NCBI GenBank assembly: GCA_945878115.1
Contig: CAMDVD010000029.1
Location: 1-45,991, forward strand
Reading direction: 5' to 3'
DNA from: Chitinophaga pinensis
GTDB taxonomy: Bacteria; Bacteroidota; Bacteroidia; Chitinophagales; Chitinophagaceae
Length of the DNA stretch: 45,991 bases
Each line of letters opens with the position of its first letter. Position 1 is the stretch's first letter. The position numbers and the translations under genes were made by a program. A model generated the notes under the pieces. It did no database searches. It was not told the DNA's origin and worked only from the letters and a program-made list of their open reading frames with translations. Shown here in pieces: positions 1 through 7,712 of this stretch.

Positions 1-73
1 AAAAAGTAGGTGATGATATGCATCTACTCTCCCAAAAAATAGGAACTCGATTAACACTTTCAAATTGATAAAC

Positions 74-103
74 AAAGCCCCGGCAAGTCCGGGGTTTTTT
101 ATT
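74..103 (+). terminator. Rho-independent terminator
   Basis: GC-rich hairpin with arms AGCCCCGG / CCGGGGTT around a short AAGT-type loop, followed by a T-rich tract. It would end transcription of whatever lies left of the window, just before the DUF4248 gene. Confidence 0.75.
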
Positions 104-128
104 AGACACTTTAAGACATTACAAGACT

Positions 129-350
129 ATGGATGGACATTTTAAGATAAAATCATACGGTTACGGGGAATTGGCTCAGCTCTATTTCCCTTCTATATCA
201 AAGAAAAGTGCCAGTGCTCAATTACGCAGATGGATCAAATTAAGTGACAAGGTATTGCCGATGCTAAAAAACCTGGGTTACAAGCCTGGGAATCGCCTAT
301 TGACACCAGCACATGTGAAAGTTATTGTTAATGAGTTTGGGGAGCCGTGA
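129..350 (+). CDS. DUF4248 family protein
   Basis: A 73-aa protein. It matches the small Bacteroidota DUF4248 family from memory: an N-terminal KSYGYGELAQLYFP segment, a central basic SASAQLRRWI helix, and a C-terminal NRLLTPAHVKVIVNEFGEP segment. The full length is normal for the family, whose function is not established; the arrangement looks like a small HTH-like DNA-binding fold, which is inference. The ATG follows a terminator, so the gene is its own transcription unit. Such genes are common in Bacteroides-type mobile islands, which fits the accessory character of the window. Confidence 0.8.
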   Translation: MDGHFKIKSYGYGELAQLYFPSISKKSASAQLRRWIKLSDKVLPMLKNLGYKPGNRLLTPAHVKVIVNEFGEP

Positions 351-354
351 TGTT

Positions 355-473
355 GTTTTAACGTTTTGCAGCAAAAAGAAGTTGGCGATTTCGAAGCACT
401 GAACTTGATACGAAGCACAAAGCTTCATTTAACCAATGATCCGCCAATTTTCTTGTAGGTGCTGTTATAGCAC
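355..473. repeat. attC-like structured inverted repeat (element A)
   Basis: Imperfect inverted repeat immediately downstream of the HIT gene. Read on the minus strand it starts with TAACAGC (467-461), has an arm containing AAGAAAATTGGCGGAT, a spacer of about 50 nt, the return arm ATCGCCAACTTCTT, and ends with GCAAAACGTTA (369-359). The layout is that of integron attC sites: two terminal cores and an imperfect palindrome between them. A second element of the same plan lies at 1885-2012. No integrase is in the window, so the integron reading is inference. Confidence 0.5.
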
Positions 474-479
474 GTTTTA

Positions 480-845
480 TTAGTAGTGTCCTTTCCCATT
501 TATACAATGTCTTATGCCGCCTCTTGGGTTTTCCATGTCGCCTTTGTAACGGGGAATTAAATGGCAATGAAAGTGAAATACAGTCTGACCAGCAGATTCT
601 CCACAATTCATTCCGATATTATAGCCATGAGGTTTATATTTTTCTTCGATTAATTCTTTGGCTATTTCGATTGTAGAAGTCAATTCATTTTTCTCGCTTT
701 CCGAAAGTTCAAAATAGTCCTTTCTTACAACATTACTTATTATTAAAAGATGACCTGGCGAAACAGGGAATGCATCTTCAACTATGAAGAATGAGTTGTT
801 TTTATAAATTATTCTGTCTGCTTGTATTTCTGTAAAGTCTTTCAT
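480..845 (-). CDS. HIT-family protein
   Basis: A 121-aa protein of the histidine triad superfamily (nucleotide hydrolases and transferases). The catalytic triad HFHCHLIP lies at residues 91-98, and N-terminal DAFPVSPGHLLII is the usual substrate-binding strand region. An upstream in-frame ATG at 881 would add 12 residues, but the ATG at 845 overlaps the stop of the HNH gene as TAATG, the usual translationally coupled arrangement, so I prefer it. Coupling to an HNH nuclease suggests a joint role, perhaps removing a nucleotide adduct or making or removing a signal; this is inference. Length is normal for a single-domain HIT protein. Confidence 0.88.
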   Translation of the reverse strand: MKDFTEIQADRIIYKNNSFFIVEDAFPVSPGHLLIISNVVRKDYFELSESEKNELTSTIEIAKELIEEKYKPHGYNIGMNCGESAGQTVFHFHCHLIPRYKGDMENPRGGIRHCINGKGHY

Positions 846-1873
846 TAAAATGTGCCTATTAATTCTATTTCCGGTTTCCATTGCTGAATAGAATGGGTCA
901 AAGCTAAGTTGTATTGAGTTTCTAAAAATCGTCTCCTACTTTCTTTTGTCGAACCCGTCTGATTAATAATTGTTTCTGCTAATGGATGTTTACTTTCAAT
1001 GTAAAATTCGTTTCTATTAAACAATCTATGAAGAAATCTTTTTTCTGGAATTTTAGCCTTTTTACTTAAGTTGATTTTACTATCTGCCAGAACCAGATTC
1101 CATACTCCATTAATGTTAGCTCCTGCTGATGAATGAGCTAGTTTATTTGCATGTGGTAAGAAATGGTCAACCTCACAAATGTTTTGGTCATTTTTATTTA
1201 TGGAAATATCTAGATATGAGTAAAAGCATTTTCCTTTTTGATAACCATTCAACGAATCACGAACTGAGGTAATATCAATTCGCCTCATTAAGTTACTCTC
1301 AATGAAAAAAAGAGATTTATTCTCATCATACTTAACTTCCAATAAATTAGGATTAATTTGCAAGTTCCAAGCTGTTTCAACTAAGTTCCATCGAGCTTCA
1401 ACTTCTTGTTCCAAGTTTCTATACTGGAATAATTCTTTAATCTTTAATAAATTGTCGGTAACTACTATTTCTTTTTTGCCTTGACTATAATTTTTTTCAT
1501 AAAATGGATTAGGAATTGTCCCACCATTAACGTTTTGGAAAGCGTCAACTACATTTACAAAACCATGTTTTTCGGTCAAACTGTAAAGGTCTTCTTTTGT
1601 AATCTTTTCATTGAGGTAGTTTCTGCAACCTTCTAAAAACTTACTCGAACTAGCATTGCCTTGTTTGTCACTTTTTTTTAAATGCTCCACTATGGAGTTT
1701 GCAAATGGTATTGCTAATTCATCAAGCGATATTTTTGTTTTTTCTTTTTCGATTAATCCGAGTAACGATTTTGCGAAGGCAAATTTGTATGTCGCTGAGT
1801 TTTTTCCAAATAGAATAATAGCTCTCCATTGAGATTCTAGTGAGGGGTCTTTTATTTGGAATTGTGCCGTCAT
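845..1873 (-). CDS. HNH endonuclease-domain protein
   Basis: A 342-aa protein. The C-terminal third holds an HNH-type nuclease core: CEVDHFLPHANKL (about residues 233-245; the DH pair carries the general base) and NGVWNLVLADSKINLSKKAKIP (about 255-275; Asn plus the return helix). The N-terminal 220 residues start with ESQWRAIILFGKNSATYKFAFAKS and are mostly helical with no domain I recognise. The ATG at 1873 is only 14 nt after an attC-like element, typical of a cassette gene. It is translationally coupled to the HIT gene. This pair is likely a defence or DNA-processing module (inference). Confidence 0.82.
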   Translation of the reverse strand: MTAQFQIKDPSLESQWRAIILFGKNSATYKFAFAKSLLGLIEKEKTKISLDELAIPFANSIVEHLKKSDKQGNASSSKFLEGCRNYLNEKITKEDLYSLTEKHGFVNVVDAFQNVNGGTIPNPFYEKNYSQGKKEIVVTDNLLKIKELFQYRNLEQEVEARWNLVETAWNLQINPNLLEVKYDENKSLFFIESNLMRRIDITSVRDSLNGYQKGKCFYSYLDISINKNDQNICEVDHFLPHANKLAHSSAGANINGVWNLVLADSKINLSKKAKIPEKRFLHRLFNRNEFYIESKHPLAETIINQTGSTKESRRRFLETQYNLALTHSIQQWKPEIELIGTF

Positions 1874-1884
1874 TTAAAATTTGC

Positions 1885-2012
1885 TATAATGTTTTGCGCA
1901 TAGGCCTAGTTCGGGCATTCAAAGATACTTCGCCGAAATTAAGAACCAAACGATCAAATGAGAAACTTCGACTGAAAAGAGCTGTCGCCCGCATTAGGCT
2001 TATGCGCTGTTA
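1885..2012. repeat. attC-like structured inverted repeat (element B)
   Basis: Arms 1896-1916 and 1987-2007 are 21 bp each and pair with three mismatches or wobbles around a spacer of about 70 nt. On the minus strand the element begins TAACAGC (2012-2006) and ends GCAAAACATTA (1897-1887), the same terminal boxes as element A at 355-473. Together the two elements enclose exactly the HNH-HIT gene pair. Confidence 0.5.
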
Positions 2013-2153
2013 CCTGCTCGCCACCTAAGCGTTATACATCCGTCTTTCTTTGTATCTTGCTGTTTTTTATCTTGCAGAATGATAGAATGCTATTATAAAA
2101 TAGGGTGCGCCGAAGGCGTACTTTTATTTGAATACAATTATCGAAGGCTATAA

Positions 2154-2184
2154 TTGTTTTATGATGTTTGTCCGATTATATTTG
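2154..2184 (+). promoter_or_regulatory. Bacteroidota-type promoter of the J-domain/WG operon
   Basis: TTG at 2154-2156, a 20-nt spacer, and a perfect TAnnTTTG box (TATATTTG) at 2177-2184. The predicted start of transcription (about 2190) leaves a short leader before the ATG at 2209. A second TATGTTTG lies at 2196-2203 but would give a leaderless mRNA and has no well-spaced upstream box. Confidence 0.5.
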
Positions 2185-2208
2185 TTACCAACATATATGT
2201 TTGAATAA

Positions 2209-3123
2209 ATGGAGGATACAAAATTGGATTTACAGAAAATTATTAAAAGGCTCGAAATTATTAAGAGTCTAGTCATACTAGAAGAAGATGAAGAAATAGA
2301 AATACATATTTCAAGACTTCAAAAATTAGATATTCCAAATGAAGTATTTGAAATTATCAAAGAACTTCAAAATAAATCATTTGGAAATGCAATAAATAAA
2401 ATTGAAAAGTTTTTAACTGCAAACAATCAAGTTGCATTTTATATTGACCCAGAAATTGAAGCATTAAGGTTTGAAGCTAAGGCGTTGGAAAAACAAATAC
2501 AACAACGAAGTGAAGAGAAGGCTGAATTGGATAAACTTATTTTTGAATTTGGGGTACGACATAATCAGGAATTAGGTGAGTTGATTTTAAAGATTTTAGA
2601 ATTCAGAAAAGCACAAACAAAAGGAACACCACAAGAAGAAGAAGCAAAAAAAGATTACGAAGATTTTAATACTGACTATGAAGCGACCAAGGATGAAATA
2701 ATAATCTCGTTAAATGAAGATGAACTAAAGGAGTTGAAAAGCAATTACAGAAAAGCAAGTAAACTTTGCCATCCTGATGTGGTAAATGATTCTCAAAAAG
2801 ATTTAGCAAATAAAATATTTATTGAGTTGAACGAAGCATATGAAAAAAATAATTTAGTAAGAGTTCAAGAGATATTAGAAGATTTGGAAAACGGAAAAGC
2901 ATTCACAAGCAAGTCGGATATAATAAACATAAAACAAGAATTGCAAACTGAGTTGGAAAGATTAAGAATAAAATTAGCCGAATTGAATATGATGATAGAT
3001 AGCATAAAAATAAGTGACACGTATGATAAGATAGCAAGTATTTCAAATTGGGATGAATACTTTCAGGAAACTAAACAACAATTAAAGGAACAATTAAAAG
3101 AGTTTGAAAATGGAAGAGAATAA
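2209..3123 (+). CDS. J-domain (DnaJ-like) coiled-coil protein
   Basis: A 304-aa, Glu/Lys-rich protein. A J-domain-like segment covers about residues 172-225 (DELKELKSNYRKASKLCHPD ... IFIELNEAYEKNN), with the diagnostic HPD tripeptide at 188-190 that stimulates Hsp70 ATPase. Residues 84-160 and 240-300 look like long coiled coils. It lacks the Gly/Phe linker and zinc domain of DnaJ, so it is a type III J protein. It overlaps the following WG/TPR gene by 14-20 nt, so the two are co-translated. A chaperone-adaptor function for the repeat protein is inference. Confidence 0.8.
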   Translation: MEDTKLDLQKIIKRLEIIKSLVILEEDEEIEIHISRLQKLDIPNEVFEIIKELQNKSFGNAINKIEKFLTANNQVAFYIDPEIEALRFEAKALEKQIQQRSEEKAELDKLIFEFGVRHNQELGELILKILEFRKAQTKGTPQEEEAKKDYEDFNTDYEATKDEIIISLNEDELKELKSNYRKASKLCHPDVVNDSQKDLANKIFIELNEAYEKNNLVRVQEILEDLENGKAFTSKSDIINIKQELQTELERLRIKLAELNMMIDSIKISDTYDKIASISNWDEYFQETKQQLKEQLKEFENGRE

Positions 3124-4924
3124 ATTAATAAAGTACGATGATGGGCAACTCAAAAAAGTAGAAAATTCACTTGCCATTACAAGGAAAATATTATTAAAAC
3201 TAAACAGTAGGCTGATTCCGTATAGGAAAATTTATAAGTGGGGTTTTTGTAATTCTAACAAAGAAATAATCATAAATTGTATTTATGACTTCGTTTCTTT
3301 TTTTGAAAATGAGTTTGCTAAAGTTAAGCAAGGAAGTAAATATGGAGTGGTTGATATTAGAGGAAATGAAATTATTCCTTGTGTTTATGAAAATCTGCAA
3401 TTCATTAATGAGAATTTAATAGCAATAATGTTGGATAATCATTGGGGATTTATAGATAATAAAAATCAGATATTGATAGAGGTTAAATATTCAAGTATTA
3501 GAAAGTTTAATAATACACATACGTTTGTGGAACTAGATAACAAATGGGGGATAATTGATAGGTTTGATAATGTTTTTGTCGATTTTAAATTTGATAGAGT
3601 TAATTATATTGGAGAAGATATGTGTCCAGTAATGATAAATGGTAAGTGGGGGTTTCTTAATACTGAAGGTATTGAAGTTATAGAATGTAAATATAATTCC
3701 GTTGGTACTTTTAGTGAAGGATTATGTCAAGTAAAAATGGGTGAAAAATGGGGATTCATAGACAAAGCTGACAAATTAGTCATTGAATATAATTATCGGT
3801 GGGGGCCAACAAAATTTAAGGAGGGAATCGCAATAGTGTGGCGTGATACTGGCAATTCGGGTGTGCGTATAATTATTAATAGGAATGAAGAAGAAGTTCT
3901 TACTTATAAGAAATTTAAAAATGATATTGATGAGTTTAATGAAGGGCTAGCATTAGTAAGAGTAGAAAGTAATGATACATTTAGTAAAGGGCTCGAGAAA
4001 CTGATGGGGCTTCAAAAAAAAAGTGGCTTTATTAATAAAGAAGGTGAAATAATAATACCATGTATTTACGAAGAAAATAATATTGGTAGTTTTGCAAATG
4101 GGTTTGCTTTGATAAGTCATTATTACAGCCATCCCAACGAATGGGATACTGGTAATGATTACTATTATGATTTAATAGGATATATTAGTAAAAGTGGTGT
4201 TGAATATTGGGAAGATGGTATTGACCCTCAATATTATTTAGATAAATATTCCAACAAAGAAAGCTTATATGTGAATGCAAATTATGAAATGTATTTATGC
4301 TCTAAAGCAATTAAATTAAACTCCAGTTTTTCCAAAGCTTATTTTAATCGAGGGAGGGCAATTATAAAAAAATGCATTGGTAATGATAATATTACTGCTT
4401 TTAAAACCGCTCTTATTGATTTTGAAAAGGCGATAGAAATTGAACCGGAAAATTCTAATTATCTTTATTGGCTGGGTATTGCAAAGTCTGGTGCATTGGA
4501 TTACCTAGGAGCTATAGATTCCTTCAATATATTATTAGAAATGGATTCGGAAAATGTTGATTTGTTAATGAATAGAGCAAAAGCGAAGCGGAAAATACTT
4601 GATTATTCGGGGGCAATAATGGATTATACTTCTGTATTAGATTTGTCTAACAATAAAGATACACAAATTATTGGTGCTTATATTCAGCGTGGTATCGTCA
4701 AATTATTAATGAATAATTTTTCTGGAGCGATTGCAGATTATAACTCTGTTCTGAAAATTGCTCCAAGTTATATACATGCGTATATTCTTAGAGGTGATGC
4801 TCGTCAGAAATCAGGAGATTTACTTTTTAATGAAGATTGGCAATTTGCAGATGAAATTTGTAAAAAAAATGGGATGTCAGCTATGGATAAAAAATGGACA
4901 ATTGAATATCTAATATCTAAATAG
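3110..4924 (+). CDS. WG-repeat and TPR protein
   Basis: About 604 aa. The N-terminal 350 residues hold at least seven WG repeats, each a WGF/WGI/YGV element followed by an acidic turn and an IIP-C-Y-type strand (for example KWGFLNTEGIEVIECKY). From about residue 395 to 570 there are TPR units (SKAYFNRGRAIIKK, NYLYWLGIAKSGALDYLGAI, GAYIQRGIVKLLMNNFSGAI, HAYILRGDARQKSGD). Both are protein-binding scaffolds; no enzyme motif was seen. I chose the ATG at 3110 over the TTG at 3104. It overlaps the J-domain gene. The last TPR is followed by an atypical 40-residue tail. Confidence 0.85.
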   Translation: MEENKLIKYDDGQLKKVENSLAITRKILLKLNSRLIPYRKIYKWGFCNSNKEIIINCIYDFVSFFENEFAKVKQGSKYGVVDIRGNEIIPCVYENLQFINENLIAIMLDNHWGFIDNKNQILIEVKYSSIRKFNNTHTFVELDNKWGIIDRFDNVFVDFKFDRVNYIGEDMCPVMINGKWGFLNTEGIEVIECKYNSVGTFSEGLCQVKMGEKWGFIDKADKLVIEYNYRWGPTKFKEGIAIVWRDTGNSGVRIIINRNEEEVLTYKKFKNDIDEFNEGLALVRVESNDTFSKGLEKLMGLQKKSGFINKEGEIIIPCIYEENNIGSFANGFALISHYYSHPNEWDTGNDYYYDLIGYISKSGVEYWEDGIDPQYYLDKYSNKESLYVNANYEMYLCSKAIKLNSSFSKAYFNRGRAIIKKCIGNDNITAFKTALIDFEKAIEIEPENSNYLYWLGIAKSGALDYLGAIDSFNILLEMDSENVDLLMNRAKAKRKILDYSGAIMDYTSVLDLSNNKDTQIIGAYIQRGIVKLLMNNFSGAIADYNSVLKIAPSYIHAYILRGDARQKSGDLLFNEDWQFADEICKKNGMSAMDKKWTIEYLISK

Positions 4925-4930
4925 AATATA

Positions 4931-5062
4931 ATGAAACAGTACATTGCCATTTTGGATATACTTGGGTTTAAGAAGTTGTTTTCCAAATTACTCTCCGTGA
5001 AATTTACTAATTATAAAACTTCTAATTTGCTTAAGCCATACTCTAATGATGAACTTAATTAA
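4931..5062 (+). pseudogene. 43-codon N-terminal gene remnant
   Basis: Starts MKQYIAILDILGFKKLF, which resembles the N-terminus of larger proteins beginning with a 'FLDILGFK'-type strand (a pattern of nucleotide-cyclase-like folds). After about 18 residues the sequence becomes unrelated and ends at a TAA that overlaps the first codons of the FRG gene. It sits 6 nt after the WG/TPR stop. It most likely marks a deletion junction between two acquired segments. It might instead act as a leader peptide for the FRG gene. Confidence 0.4.
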
Positions 5063-5873
5063 CTTTCCTAATCTGGAAATTCGATCTTTAAAAGATATGG
5101 AAGAGAATATGAAAATATTTTACCAATTTAAATCAAATTGCTTCTACACGGGACCTCACCTTTTTCGAGGTCATGCTAATCACGAATGGAGCATAATACC
5201 AGCTATTGCAAGAACCAAAAAAAAACCACATGAGCTAGCCGCAATAGAAAAGGAGATGGTTCATGAATTTATTTCAACGATGAAGTCGAATGGATTTGGA
5301 TGCTATATAAGAGAGAAGTACTTAAATGCGCAATACCTCGATGAATGGTTAATGTTACAACAGGCACAGCACTATGGATTACCTACTCGACTAATTGATT
5401 GGACGTATAAGGAGAATATTGCGATGGCATTTGCAGTACTTGACTCATCAATGGATAATTATGACGGCGCAGTTTTTTTATTTCTTGGTCAACATGAATC
5501 AGTCTTGAATCATGATAGTGAATATGGTTATGTTGATTTAAATCCATATACTATAGTTAAAGCAGGGGAATTTAAAATCATCCTGCCAAATACACATCTT
5601 GATGAGCAAATGAATAACGTAATTGGTGAAAGAAGAATGTCGAAGCAAGGTGGAAAATTTATCATTCAGGACTACGCTACAAGCACACTGGATTTAGCTG
5701 AAAATAGTCAATTTGAAAAGATGCTATTCAAATTTATAATTCCTAGTGATTCAAAAACAGCAATACGGAATGAGTTTGCTCAACTTGGGGTTAATCAAGA
5801 CACGTTGTATCATGCGAAAATTGACAAAATAGACTACATTGTAAAGATATTAAAAGATAAATATGGGGTCTGA
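5046..5873 (+). CDS. FRG-domain protein
   Basis: A 275-aa protein with the FRG domain: LFRGHANHEWSIIPAIAR at about residues 39-56 (naming motif FRG at 40-42) and QQAQHYGLPTRLIDWT at about 105-120, the strongly conserved second block of the family. Biochemical function of FRG domains is not settled; they recur in defence islands and next to toxins. Two tandem ATGs open the gene (5046 and 5049). It follows the 43-codon remnant and is probably in the same transcript as the J-domain and WG genes. It is followed by a truncated group II intron. Confidence 0.85.
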   Translation: MMNLINFPNLEIRSLKDMEENMKIFYQFKSNCFYTGPHLFRGHANHEWSIIPAIARTKKKPHELAAIEKEMVHEFISTMKSNGFGCYIREKYLNAQYLDEWLMLQQAQHYGLPTRLIDWTYKENIAMAFAVLDSSMDNYDGAVFLFLGQHESVLNHDSEYGYVDLNPYTIVKAGEFKIILPNTHLDEQMNNVIGERRMSKQGGKFIIQDYATSTLDLAENSQFEKMLFKFIIPSDSKTAIRNEFAQLGVNQDTLYHAKIDKIDYIVKILKDKYGV

Positions 5874-5976
5874 GTAATAATGAAGGGTACAAAGGATTTA
5901 AGAAATGCGAACAAAGTGAATAATGAACTTTTCAAGCTCTTCTTGCCGGTGTTGTTGGCGTTTCGCCCCTGCAATG

Positions 5977-6180
5977 GAAGGACTGAACATTAAGTTATTT
6001 CCAATTCGATACGGAATAGCGTAAGTTATAGCCGTATCTTAAACGAGAAACGGGGTGCAATTTGTGTAAAGAGCTGTTGCATTTATACTTAATGAACCGC
6101 TGTATTCGATACCCTTACGTACAGTGGTGTGAGAGGCGCACCTCGTCAGTGAAAACTGGCGAGGCCGTCTACTCGATTGG
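5977..6180 (+). mobile_element. Truncated group II intron, 3' part
   Basis: Aligns without gaps for about 204 nt to the 3' end of the intron at 7713-8310. It retains a domain III hairpin (GATACGG / CCGTATC), a domain IV stub (TGCAAT-type stem), a domain V whose 9-bp lower stem ACCGCTGTA / TACAGTGGT is fully paired, and a domain VI ending CTACTCGAT. Everything upstream of GAAGGACTGAAC is missing, as expected for incomplete reverse transcription during retrohoming or later deletion. It carries no reverse transcriptase. Confidence 0.7.
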
Positions 6181-6192
6181 GTGCTGGCCAAT

Positions 6193-6771
6193 TTATTTTT
6201 TAGCCTCTTGATTTATTCGTTTGAACATTTCAGTTGCTACTTCGTTTTTAATTATCCTTTCCACTTTTTCAATTATTTGGTTTGCATAGGATTCGGTATT
6301 GACCCCTGCATGCCAAGCAATAGAATCATGGTCATACCTGCCATCAAATTCTGTATTGAAATTGAAATTTCCTAATTCAACTATTTTATACCCTGCGTCA
6401 AATCGCTTATCTATTCTTTCAAAACAATTTGACAAGTCAGAATATTCTGTTGTGTTTAATAGGTCTTTAATTTTATTGCCATCATATACAGATTCATTAA
6501 CCCAAATTGAAAATTTATGATATTGTTCTAACCAAACACCAAGAGATTCCGGCCCATGACCTTCAAGATACCAAACTATTCTATTTTCTTGCCATCTCCA
6601 TTCTTTGGGAAGATTACTGCTAAAGTATTCAATAAGCTTACTATTCAATTTTGCGAACCAGAGATTTTTTAAGTTTTCTTTTTGATTCGCTAATTCATAG
6701 AATGATACCCAAGTATCATAACCTTCGTTTTCAAATAATCTCATTGATTTTATTAATAATTCTTTATTCAT
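6193..6771 (-). CDS. Conserved hypothetical protein, partner of the PD-(D/E)XK gene
   Basis: A 192-aa protein I cannot assign from sequence. It is soluble, with no signal peptide or membrane segment. It is rich in aromatic residues (NLPKEWRWQENRIVWYLEGH, SLGVWLEQYHKFSIWVNESVYDGNKI), suggesting a mixed alpha/beta fold. Its ATG lies 1 nt after the stop of the PD-(D/E)XK gene at 6773, so the two form a tightly coupled operon, consistent with nuclease plus partner or immunity protein (inference). Its 3' end abuts the truncated group II intron. Confidence 0.7.
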   Translation of the reverse strand: MNKELLIKSMRLFENEGYDTWVSFYELANQKENLKNLWFAKLNSKLIEYFSSNLPKEWRWQENRIVWYLEGHGPESLGVWLEQYHKFSIWVNESVYDGNKIKDLLNTTEYSDLSNCFERIDKRFDAGYKIVELGNFNFNTEFDGRYDHDSIAWHAGVNTESYANQIIEKVERIIKNEVATEMFKRINQEAKK

Positions 6772-6772
6772 T

Positions 6773-7549
6773 TTAAAGTTGTTTAATTAAAAGTATGTAT
6801 TGTTCAAGATATTCCTTTAGTCTATAATTTTTAGGGTTTATTTCTTTAATCGAGTTATAAATAATTTTTACAATTTCCTCATCGAATGACCAATTTGTAA
6901 TTTTTATCGGTACTATAGGTGGTAATTTTTCATCCAATAAATAAGATGGCTTATCAAGGGAATGATAATCTAACACTTTTTTCTTGTTAGGTGTTAAATA
7001 CAATATCCTGAAATGCCTTAGATAATCATCAGTCTCGTAATTCAGATTCGGATTTCTTAAATAAATTTGATGATACCAATATCTATAAAGTTGGTTGGGC
7101 TGATCATGAGCATAGTTAGATTTATTTTCAATAACAACTAATGAGTGAGGAGACTCTCTATGTAATAATACGTCGATTCTATCCTTTTCATTTGTAACTG
7201 ACCAGAAATTTAATTCCGGTTGGTCAATTCCCAATTCGGTAAGAAATACAGATAGGAATAGATTGCCTTGTCCATGGCTCGATCTTGGGTTCAACAAAAA
7301 AGCAAGTAATTCGCTGTGTTTCATTTCATCAATATTAAAAAAAGTGAAGTAATTCAAGGAAGTACTATTTGTCCTTTGAGCAAACAGCTCCGCTTCTTTA
7401 TTGCTTTTGAATTGCTTAGTTAGTAATGAAATATTCTTTACTTCTTTAGAGTAATAAAGATTAGTATCGAGGTGAGTGATTAGATTTTTATTTCCAATAT
7501 ATAAAGTATGTTTTAATTGTCTATATTTTATTAGTAAATCTTTAAGCAT
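6773..7549 (-). CDS. PD-(D/E)XK nuclease-superfamily protein (PF14281-like)
   Basis: About 258 aa from the ATG at 7549. The pattern fits the PDDEXK_4-type family: MKHSELLAFLLNP near residue 76, a DRIDVLL strand with Asp126, then VVIENKS with Glu141 and Lys143 (D-x14-E-x-K), then DQPNQLYRYWYHQIYLR. A longer in-frame reading from a TTG at 7651 adds 34 residues, but that stretch (NILSAAAKRPLGASHKDP) looks like translated intergenic sequence. It heads a two-gene operon with the 192-aa protein. Such nucleases often sit alone in defence islands; the substrate is unknown. Confidence 0.78.
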   Translation of the reverse strand: MLKDLLIKYRQLKHTLYIGNKNLITHLDTNLYYSKEVKNISLLTKQFKSNKEAELFAQRTNSTSLNYFTFFNIDEMKHSELLAFLLNPRSSHGQGNLFLSVFLTELGIDQPELNFWSVTNEKDRIDVLLHRESPHSLVVIENKSNYAHDQPNQLYRYWYHQIYLRNPNLNYETDDYLRHFRILYLTPNKKKVLDYHSLDKPSYLLDEKLPPIVPIKITNWSFDEEIVKIIYNSIKEINPKNYRLKEYLEQYILLIKQL

Positions 7550-7712
7550 ATTTATTCGTTCAGGTATCGGATCCTTGTGGCTTGCACCCAACGGTCTTTT
7601 TGCAGCGGCAGAAAGGATATTCAAAGTTACTCCGTTTGGATTCTGTTCCAAAAGATGATGAAAGAAAAAAAATCTGAAAAGTTACTAAGCCCTTTTTGCT
7701 GCTGAAAAATGT

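Noticed and set aside
1..60. Possible tRNA or attachment site at the left edge
   Set aside because: The ATCTACTCTCCC stretch has no T-arm or cloverleaf, and no matching repeat at the other proposed border was found.
355..473. CRISPR or simple terminator for element A
   Set aside because: There is no repeat-spacer periodicity, and the loop is far too long for a terminator. An attC-like fold explains it better.
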